Below, in pieces: positions 57,936 through 64,000 of a stretch of 64,000 nt of DNA (position 1 is the first letter of the stretch; every line of letters begins with the position of its first letter). A model generated the notes under the pieces. The model had not been told where the DNA came from. It saw only the letters and a program-made list of their open reading frames with translations, and ran no database searches. The stretch comes from Bacillota bacterium. GTDB taxonomy: Bacteria; Bacillota; Sulfobacillia; JACIYH01. The translations under genes were made by a program, and so were the position numbers. Location of the stretch: assembly GCA_040757085.1 (NCBI GenBank), contig JBFLXJ010000029.1, positions 1 to 64,000 on the forward strand, in the 5' to 3' direction.

Positions 57936-59327
57936 ATGGCGGAGATCAGGTACGTGTATGGCCCCACCTTTGAGGAGATGCTGCATCCCGATCGCATACC
58001 GGCCGACGTGCGCGCCCGGGCCCTGCGGGCCCGTGAGGAGGATCCCCTCGATCCCATCAACCTTTTCAACATCACCTGGAAGGATCCCTACGGCCGGGTG
58101 CGTTACCTGGTGGTGGACCGCGCCCTCACAGGTGTGGACGCTAACATCGTGGTCCTGTACAGTAGAGATTTCCCCACGGGCAGCCACAAGGTGGGGGCTA
58201 CTTATTCAGTGGCCATGGAAAAGCAGCTGCTGGGGGAAATAGTGCCCGGGCAGCACACCCTGGTGTGGCCCTCCACCGGGAATTACGGCATCGGAGGGGC
58301 GTGGGTGGGGCCCCGCCTGGGTTACGATTCGCTAGTTATCCTGCCGGCGGAGATGAGCCAGGAGCGCTTTCAGCTCATCACGCAATACGGTGCCCGCTTC
58401 ATCAAGACCCCCGGCTGTGAGAGCAACGTGAAGGAGATATACGACAAGTGCAAAGAACTGGCCGTTCAGCCGGGCATCCGGATTCTCAACCAGTTCTCGG
58501 AGATGGCCAATTACCGTTTCCACTACTTCGTCACCGGTAACAGCGTGCTGGAAGCAGTGGCCGACCTGGAAAGGCAGGGGGTGGGGAACGGCCGCGTGGC
58601 CGCCTTTGTCTCGGCCATGGGCTCCGCCGGCACCATAGCGGCCGGAGATCGCATCAAGCAGGCATTCCCCGAATGCCGTATCGTGGGCCTGGAGCCCATC
58701 CAGTGTCCCACCCTGTTCCTGAACGGATACGGGGGGCACGACATCCAGGGGATCGGGGACAAGCACGTCACCTGGATCCACAACGTGCTCAACATGGATG
58801 CCCTCATGTGCATCGACGACCTGGAGTGCAAGAAGGGCTTGCAACTCCTCACCGATCCGGCCGGGGGGGAATACCTCGCCCACGAGGCCGGTGTGGGTCC
58901 CGACCACGTGCAGCAGATTGCCACCGTGTTTGGAATCTCCGGGGTGTGCAACCTGCTCGGTGCCATTAAAACCGCGAAGTTTTACGGCCTGGGGCCTCGG
59001 GATACGGTGGTCACTATCGCCACCGACAGCATCGACCGTTACCACAGTGTGATGGAGGACATGGCCCGGCGTTACGGGCCCATCGACCGCACCCGGGCAG
59101 CGGTGTACCTGGAAAGCATCTTCCACGGGGTCAAACTGGACTGGATTCAGGAAGGCACCGCGCACAACCGGCAGCGCTGGTTCAACCTCAAGTACTACAC
59201 CTGGGTGGAGCAGCAGGGCAAGACCGTCGAGGAACTTAACGCCCAGCGCAGCCAGGAATGGTGGGTATCGCACCAGCAGAAGGTGGCCGAGCTGGATCGC
59301 ATGCTACGACAGGCTCGGGGCTTCTGA
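57936..59327 (+). CDS. PLP-dependent fold-type II enzyme (cysteine synthase-like), function unknown
   Basis: A 463-residue cytoplasmic enzyme of the tryptophan synthase beta/cysteine synthase superfamily. PLP would bind Lys85 in TGSHKVGATYS, with STGNYGIGGAWVG as the phosphate/asparagine loop, and AFVSAMGSAGTIAAGDRIKQ later in the fold. A 100-residue C-terminal extension (RYGPIDRTRAAVYLESIFHG, WVEQQGKTVEELNAQRSQEW) goes beyond ordinary cysteine synthases. Similar orphan proteins are common in clostridia and actinobacteria without a proven reaction. ATG 57936 follows GGAGGGCACACACC. It is transcribed from a promoter in the end of cooC and ends at a strong hairpin. Confidence 0.85.
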   Translation: MAEIRYVYGPTFEEMLHPDRIPADVRARALRAREEDPLDPINLFNITWKDPYGRVRYLVVDRALTGVDANIVVLYSRDFPTGSHKVGATYSVAMEKQLLGEIVPGQHTLVWPSTGNYGIGGAWVGPRLGYDSLVILPAEMSQERFQLITQYGARFIKTPGCESNVKEIYDKCKELAVQPGIRILNQFSEMANYRFHYFVTGNSVLEAVADLERQGVGNGRVAAFVSAMGSAGTIAAGDRIKQAFPECRIVGLEPIQCPTLFLNGYGGHDIQGIGDKHVTWIHNVLNMDALMCIDDLECKKGLQLLTDPAGGEYLAHEAGVGPDHVQQIATVFGISGVCNLLGAIKTAKFYGLGPRDTVVTIATDSIDRYHSVMEDMARRYGPIDRTRAAVYLESIFHGVKLDWIQEGTAHNRQRWFNLKYYTWVEQQGKTVEELNAQRSQEWWVSHQQKVAELDRMLRQARGF

Positions 59328-59346
59328 CAGTACCCTGTAACGCCTT

Positions 59347-59371
59347 CCCCCCAAGCCGGCATGTTGGGGGG
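59347..59371. terminator. Bidirectional hairpin between convergent genes
   Basis: CCCCCCAA (59347-59354) and TTGGGGGG (59364-59371) form a perfect 8-bp stem with a nine-base loop. It lies between the plus-strand PLP-enzyme gene and the minus-strand deacetylase gene, where it can act on both. Neither side has a long T-run. Confidence 0.65.
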
Positions 59372-59407
59372 TCCTCGCCCCGGGCGCAGTGGTGACCGCG
59401 GGAGCCG

Positions 59408-60160
59408 CTACCTGCTGCTGGAATCAAGGGGCGGAGGTGGTTGCATGAGTTCGGAGAGCCGCACCATCTCCAGACCCTTGGCCCTGATACCCTGGATGAT
59501 GGCCGGGAGCGCACCCGGCGTGCCCGGGGCACTGTCGGAGGCATGCATGAGGACGATGTCCCCCTGCTTGATACGGCTTATGATGCGCCTGGCGATCTCC
59601 TCGCTCGACAGGCGCTTCCAGTCCAGGGAGTCCAGGCTCCAGATCACGGTCAGGTAACCCAGCTCGGCGGCGGTCTGGATCACTAGGTCGTTGAAGTCGC
59701 CGTTGGGGGGCCGGAAGTACCGGGGCTGTTGTCCGGTCAGTTCCACCAGGATTTCGTGGGTGCGACGGATGTTTTCGGTGATGAATTCGCGGCTGTATCC
59801 GGAAAGGTTGACGTGCTCGTAGCCGTGGGAAGCGATCTCGTGGCCTTCCCCTGCGATGCGCTTCACCAGGTCGGGGTAAGAGCGGGCCCACGGTCCGGAG
59901 AGGAAGAAGGTGGCCTTGACGCCTTCGTTCTTGAGGGCGTCCAGGACGCGGGGGGGCATTTCCTGGCCCCAACTGATGTCGAAGGTGAGGGCCACTTTCT
60001 TTTCCCGGGTTACGGCGCGGTAGACAGGCATGAGCCTGCCGCTGACGAGCAGGTGACGGGCGGCACTCACCAGATACCCGGCCGCGATCATGCTCAGGAT
60101 CAGGATGCCGGCCAGCATCAGCCGGCGTCTGCCGGTGCGGGTAATTGTCACCAGAAGCAT
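59408..60160 (-). CDS. pdaB: PdaB-like polysaccharide deacetylase
   Basis: A 250-residue membrane-anchored protein (helix at residues 14-34, MLAGILILSMIAAGYLVSAA) with a NodB domain. The first NodB motif reads TFDISWGQE, as in the sporulation protein PdaB, in which the usual TFDDG has lost its second, metal-binding Asp. The later motif HEIASHGYEHVNL keeps the His pair, and RPPNGDFND and GDIVLMHASDSAPGT follow the PdaB pattern. ATG 60160 has GGGGGTG six bases upstream. PdaB acts in forming or maintaining spore cortex peptidoglycan; that role is by analogy. Confidence 0.88.
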   Translation of the reverse strand: MLLVTITRTGRRRLMLAGILILSMIAAGYLVSAARHLLVSGRLMPVYRAVTREKKVALTFDISWGQEMPPRVLDALKNEGVKATFFLSGPWARSYPDLVKRIAGEGHEIASHGYEHVNLSGYSREFITENIRRTHEILVELTGQQPRYFRPPNGDFNDLVIQTAAELGYLTVIWSLDSLDWKRLSSEEIARRIISRIKQGDIVLMHASDSAPGTPGALPAIIQGIRAKGLEMVRLSELMQPPPPLDSSSR

Positions 60161-60316
60161 GGGGAGCACCCCCGGAATGGTCCTTCATTGTTACCTATTA
60201 GGGCAGGAGGTGGACTATTACAGCGGTTGCGCACGGGTTCGGGCCGCGAGGTATGCTTGTGCTCTCCGGCCCGCGGCAGGGCAATCCCCTTCTGCCCGGC
60301 AGGGGGCGATGAACCG

Positions 60317-61609
60317 TCAGCGGGTGGCCAGCTTGCGTTCCAGGCGCCGCAGGCGGTGGAGCAGTTCGGCCGGGGACGCACCGCGCACCGGTGAGGCGTG
60401 CAGGGCGGCCCGGGCCCGGGCGGCGTCCAGGGCCCTCAGGGTCCACTGGCGGGCTGCTTCCAGGTCGCGGGCGGTGTGCTCGTAATACTTGGCCAGTTCC
60501 ACCAGAGGACCGGGGTGGGCCAGGGGATCGTCCCCGGCCACCGCCTGCCAGATGCGGGCGGCTTCGTGGGGCCGGCCCTGGCGACGGTAAATGCGTCCCA
60601 GTTCCTCGCCCGCCCTGGCTGCCAGGACGCGGGGCAGCCTGGCCACTGCCCTTTCCCACAGGGACACCGCCTCAGAGGCATATCCCCGCGCCCACAGCAT
60701 CCGGGCCAGGCCGTAAAGTTCCTCGGGCTCTGCTTGCTCCGCCTGCAGCCAGGGGGAAAGCAGGCGACAGGCCAGTACCACCAGGGTGAGCAGGTCGCGG
60801 CGGTTGTGCTCCAGCACCGGGGCCAGGGTGTTCGCGGGAGCGCCCCGCAGGTAGGCCCGGTAGACCTCGGGGATGAGTTCGCTGGGGATGTCGTCTTCCC
60901 GCGGGCACCGCAGGATCTCAGCCTCAAGATTACAGAGGCGGCAGGATGAAAGCCGGGATCGGAACAGCCAGCGGGCCGCAAACAGCAGGTCGGCGTGCAC
61001 GGGATCAGGAGGGATGATTTGTCTGGCCAGCACCACGCGGTCACGGATGAGGGGCCAGTCGAAAGCCTTCCCGTTGAAGGAGACCAGCCCGGAAAAACGC
61101 CCGATGTCTCTCAGTACGGAGCAGATCAGGGCCGGCTCGGCAGTGGGGTCGGGAGCAAGGTACTGCCGCAGCACCAGGTTGCCGCCAGCGAAGTAGGCCA
61201 GGCCGCACAGGAAGACGATGGTTCCCGGTCCTCCCTGCAGGCCCGTGGTCTCCGTATCCAGGAACGCCCACGAGGGGGGAGGCAGGGCTACCGGGGGGAG
61301 GGCCAGGATACCCAGTCCCTCGGGGGGCAAGGCGAGGAACGACCCCAGGGTGAGATGACCGTGGCGGTGGGACGCGGGATAGTGGACTTCCCGGAAGTAG
61401 CACGGGCCGGCGGGAGTATCCTCCCGCTCGAGCCCCAGCACGGCCTCCACCTCCCGCCGCAGGTCTTTCTCCCGGGCTTCCGGCCGCAGTTCGATCCCCA
61501 CTCGCGCGGGGTGTTCCGGCTGCCCCCCGGGGTGCGGCCGCTGGTGCATCTGTTCACCCGCCCGCTGGGTACGTTCCTGGAACTGGCGGAACTTTTCCCA
61601 CAGGTCCAT
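60317..61609 (-). CDS. mrfB: MrfB/YprB-like RNase H-fold exonuclease with TPR region
   Basis: A 430-residue protein. Residues 112-290 form a DEDD-type exonuclease domain: Asp118 and Glu120 in AFLDTETTG, the second Asp in LVSFNGKAFDWPLI, and the third in VLEHNRRDLLTL. Four cysteines (SSCRLCNLEAEILRC) recall a metal site known in MrfB-type proteins. A C-terminal helical/TPR region (EELYGLARMLWARGYASEAV, EAARQWTLRALDAARARA) follows. MrfB of B. subtilis is a 3'-5' exonuclease that acts with the helicase MrfA in repair of mitomycin C damage. ATG 61609 follows AAGGGACC. It lies 58 bp after mrfA in the same direction. Confidence 0.87.
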   Translation of the reverse strand: MDLWEKFRQFQERTQRAGEQMHQRPHPGGQPEHPARVGIELRPEAREKDLRREVEAVLGLEREDTPAGPCYFREVHYPASHRHGHLTLGSFLALPPEGLGILALPPVALPPPSWAFLDTETTGLQGGPGTIVFLCGLAYFAGGNLVLRQYLAPDPTAEPALICSVLRDIGRFSGLVSFNGKAFDWPLIRDRVVLARQIIPPDPVHADLLFAARWLFRSRLSSCRLCNLEAEILRCPREDDIPSELIPEVYRAYLRGAPANTLAPVLEHNRRDLLTLVVLACRLLSPWLQAEQAEPEELYGLARMLWARGYASEAVSLWERAVARLPRVLAARAGEELGRIYRRQGRPHEAARIWQAVAGDDPLAHPGPLVELAKYYEHTARDLEAARQWTLRALDAARARAALHASPVRGASPAELLHRLRRLERKLATR

Positions 61610-61667
61610 TTCGGGTCCCTTCCCAATCCCTTCCCGGACGTTATCGCTCCCCGGCTGCGGCGCTGCG

Positions 61668-63986
61668 TCAGGTGCGGCCCAGGGCGCGCTCCAGCAACAG
61701 GCGGGCGGTGCCCCGGGCATCCTGCCCCGTCTGGGCGGCCGGACCTACGCACGAAGGGCAGCCGTCCCGGCACGGGCACTCCTTGAGGGTGGCGAGGGCT
61801 GCTTCCAGGAGTTGTTCGTGCAGATCGTAAAGTTTCTCTGCCAGGCCCACCCCGCCCGGGTAGGCGTCGTAAAGGTAGATGGTGGGCAGGCCGGTGTGGG
61901 GCGAGCGCACGTGGGTAGCACTGCCCAGGTCGCGGGGGTCGCACAGGAGAAAGAGGGGGCCCACGTGGGCCAACAGGTGGGCGATGCCGGCCAGCCCCGC
62001 TTCCAGCTGCGCTGGCGGAAGCTGACCGCTCACCTCGGGAGCCAGGCTCACCCAGTAAGCGGTGGTGGGCAGTTCCTGCTCGGGCAGGTGGATGGGGCCG
62101 GAACCCACGTTCTCGTGGGTGTGCAGCTTGATCTTCTTGAACATGGTGGCCAGGGCGCGCACCAGCACCTGCCCTACCCCCCGGGCAGCGGGGGCCGGGT
62201 GGGAGCGCCACTCCTCCAGGACCTTGACCTCCACCGCCAGGCTGGCATCGGTGTAGTAGTCCACCTCCACCTGGCGCACGTATGCCTTCTTGTTGGGGTA
62301 GTCCAGCTTTTCCACCTGGTACTGTTCGCCCCCGTGCATATAGATGGCTTCCTCGTGCAGCAGCATGGGGGCCGAGAAGGCGTCCACCTCGCCTATGACC
62401 CGGGGTGACGGCCCCGTCTGGTCCACCACCACGAAGTTCTCGGCAGCGGCGGACCGCAGGCTGATTCCCTCGGCGGGGAAAGCGTCCGCCACCCAGAAGT
62501 ACCGGTCTCCCTGGCGATGGAGCACGCCCTCTTCCTGCAGGAAGGCCAGCATTTCTTCCGTGGTGGGGACAGCGAACTGTTCCCCGGCGGCAAAGGGGAG
62601 TTCAAAGGCGGCGCACTTCAGGTGGGACATCAGTATGTACAGGTTGTCGGGGTTGATGAGGCCGTATTCGGGGGACTGGCTGAAGAAGTATTCCGGGTGG
62701 TTTACGATGTACTGGTCAAGGGGGTTGGAGGACGCCACCAGGACGGCGAGGGACAGCCCCGACCGGCGGCCCGCCCGTCCTGCCTGCTGCCAGGTGCTGG
62801 CCACTGTGCCCGGGTATCCCACCATCACGCACGCCTCCAGTTGCCCGATGTCGATGCCCAACTCCAGGGCGTTGGTGGACACCACGGCCCGTACGTGCCC
62901 CTCGCGCAGCCCGCGCTCGATGCGGCGCCGCTCCAGGGGCAGGTACCCGCCGCGGTAGCCCTGCACCGCCTCCGGGTGCGGGGTGCGTTCGCGCAGGTAA
63001 CGGAGGAGCACCTCCACCGAGAGGCGGGTGCGGGCAAAAGTGATGGTCTGGATGTTGTGGGAAAGGAGCAGCCTGGCCCAGGAGGCACCTTCCAGCAGGG
63101 CCGACCGCCTGATCCCCAGTTCCCGGTTCACCAGGGGAGGGTTGTAAAAGATGAAGTGCTTTTCCCCCGAGGGGGCGCCGTTTTGGTCCACCAGCACGAC
63201 CTCGTCTTCGATCAGGCGCTGGGCCAGCTCCTGCGGGTTGGCGATGGTGGCGGAGCACAGGATGAAGCGGGGGTGGGCACCGTAAAACTGGCAAATCCGC
63301 TTGAGACGGCGGATGACGTTTGCCAGGTGGCTGCCGAAAACGCCCCGGAACTGGTGCATCTCGTCGATGACCACAAAACGCAGGTTGGAAAAGAGCTTGA
63401 GCCATTTGGTGTGGTGGGGGAGGATGCCGGTATGGAGCATGTCGGGATTGGTGACCACGATGTGACCTGCGGAACGGATGGCCTGGCGGGCAGAGGCGGG
63501 AGTGTCCCCGTCGTAGGTGTAGGTGCGGATGTCGCTGCCCACCAGGGCCACCAGGTCGTGCAGTTCAGCCAGTTGATCCTGGGCGAGGGCCTTAGTGGGG
63601 AACAGGTAGAGGGCGCGGGCTTCCGGGTCCTGGAGAAGAGTGGTGAGGACGGGCAGGTTGTAGCAGAGGGTTTTTCCCGAGGCGGCCGGTGTTACCACTG
63701 CCACGTGCTTGCCGTCCCAGGCCGCCTGGAGCGCCTCTGCCTGGTGCGAGTAAAGCTGGTCGATCCCCTTCTTTTCCAGGGCCTGGCGCAGGACAGAGGG
63801 CAGGAAGGGTGGAAAAGGATGATAGCGCCCCGGGCGGGCACTCAGGACCTTCCAGGCGGTGATGTTGGCCCGGGTACGGGGCATGCGCTGAATTTCTTCC
63901 AGAAGTTGAGCCAGGTTCAAGCCTTTCACCTGCCCGAGAAGAGGTGATGGAGATGGAATCCCCTGATCTGCCGGTTTCGTCCCCAC
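61668..63986 (-). CDS. mrfA: MrfA/YprA-like DEAD/DEAH helicase with DUF1998
   Basis: A helicase of about 772 residues. Walker A TPAASGKTLCYN near residue 100, DEMH (DEAH-type) at about 205, motif III CSATIANP, motif V NALELGIDIGQLEA and motif VI QQAGRAGRRSG are all present. The C-terminal DUF1998 region ends in a zinc-binding cluster CPCRDGCPSC near residue 740. This is the architecture of MrfA, the ATPase partner of MrfB in nucleotide-excision-like repair of mitomycin C lesions. GTG 63986 is listed, but the frame stays open to the right edge of the window, so the protein may start further upstream; GTG 63929 is a later alternative. Confidence 0.92.
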   Translation of the reverse strand: MGTKPADQGIPSPSPLLGQVKGLNLAQLLEEIQRMPRTRANITAWKVLSARPGRYHPFPPFLPSVLRQALEKKGIDQLYSHQAEALQAAWDGKHVAVVTPAASGKTLCYNLPVLTTLLQDPEARALYLFPTKALAQDQLAELHDLVALVGSDIRTYTYDGDTPASARQAIRSAGHIVVTNPDMLHTGILPHHTKWLKLFSNLRFVVIDEMHQFRGVFGSHLANVIRRLKRICQFYGAHPRFILCSATIANPQELAQRLIEDEVVLVDQNGAPSGEKHFIFYNPPLVNRELGIRRSALLEGASWARLLLSHNIQTITFARTRLSVEVLLRYLRERTPHPEAVQGYRGGYLPLERRRIERGLREGHVRAVVSTNALELGIDIGQLEACVMVGYPGTVASTWQQAGRAGRRSGLSLAVLVASSNPLDQYIVNHPEYFFSQSPEYGLINPDNLYILMSHLKCAAFELPFAAGEQFAVPTTEEMLAFLQEEGVLHRQGDRYFWVADAFPAEGISLRSAAAENFVVVDQTGPSPRVIGEVDAFSAPMLLHEEAIYMHGGEQYQVEKLDYPNKKAYVRQVEVDYYTDASLAVEVKVLEEWRSHPAPAARGVGQVLVRALATMFKKIKLHTHENVGSGPIHLPEQELPTTAYWVSLAPEVSGQLPPAQLEAGLAGIAHLLAHVGPLFLLCDPRDLGSATHVRSPHTGLPTIYLYDAYPGGVGLAEKLYDLHEQLLEAALATLKECPCRDGCPSCVGPAAQTGQDARGTARLLLERALGRT

Positions 63987-64000
63987 CCGGGTGCATCGAC

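Noticed and set aside
1-64000. tRNA, rRNA, CRISPR array or intact insertion sequence
   Set aside because: I looked for TTCGANTCC-type tRNA ends, regularly spaced repeats, and transposase or integrase motifs on both strands and found none that hold up.

Overview
The window is strongly GC-rich, with wobble positions almost all G or C, and carries many marks of a spore-forming member of the Bacillota (Firmicutes) of clostridial type. These marks are CotF-like spore coat proteins, a TepA/YlzJ pair, an SpoIIIE/FtsK translocase, a PdaB-like deacetylase, a DacF-type carboxypeptidase, a HutP-family regulator, the MrfAB repair pair, a yybP-ykoY Mn2+ riboswitch and a CooC-type nickel-insertion ATPase. 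Starts are frequently GTG or TTG behind purine-rich ribosome binding sites, and genes overlap by ATGA/GTGA junctions. I cannot name a genus from the sequence alone. No rRNA, tRNA, CRISPR array, intact transposase or integrase was seen.

Layout. 0-2.4 kb: a translationally coupled pair of DUF1670-family HTH proteins. 2.4-2.9 kb: remnants of a GABA-type aminotransferase and an EamA transporter. 2.9-13.1 kb: a nucleoside uptake and cleavage cassette on the minus strand (LacI-type regulator, ribokinase, nucleoside hydrolase, Bmp-type lipoprotein, ABC ATPase, two permeases, second nucleoside hydrolase, ADP-ribosylglycohydrolase-family protein), with two LacI-type operators upstream and a near-identical 24-bp direct repeat on each side. 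13.4-16.8 kb: a CotF-like protein, an ArsC-type reductase coupled to a two-domain class II aldolase, and a ferredoxin/zinc-ribbon pair facing an Rrf2 regulator across a mirrored promoter/operator region. 17.4-18.8 kb: a Mn2+ riboswitch ahead of a CaCA-type cation exchanger. 19.0-25.3 kb: sensor kinase, receiver-TPR response regulator, two TrkA proteins, an unlisted 48-residue membrane peptide, TrkH and an OB-fold membrane protein. 25.3-33.6 kb (mostly minus strand): HutP homologue, MFS transporter, FtsK/SpoIIIE, UppP, a YkvI-like membrane protein, a fuculose-phosphate-type aldolase (plus strand), YlzJ and TepA.

33.7-41.7 kb: an aromatic amino acid operon from a strong promoter through a leader with a terminator: aroH, aroF, tyrA, aroA, aroE, aroC, an aroK-aroB fusion and aroQ. 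It covers every step from erythrose-4-phosphate/PEP to chorismate, plus chorismate mutase and prephenate dehydrogenase. 41.8-43.3 kb: two small CotF-like proteins, an L,D-transpeptidase and a small membrane protein. 43.4-55.6 kb, plus strand: cobalamin adenosyltransferase, methyltransferase, urocanate hydratase, acyl-CoA dehydrogenase, a degenerate sigma-54-type regulator, a UPF0182 giant membrane protein, an M20 amidohydrolase, asparaginyl-tRNA synthetase and a RodZ-like protein. 55.7-64 kb: DacF-type carboxypeptidase, CooC, a PLP-dependent fold II enzyme, then on the minus strand a PdaB-like deacetylase and the MrfB nuclease and MrfA helicase.

The best candidates for undescribed biology are the 48-aa peptide embedded between trkA and trkH with the neighbouring two-component system and OB-fold protein, the paired DUF1670 genes, the ArsC-aldolase pair, and the Rrf2 divergon with its redox protein and zinc ribbon.
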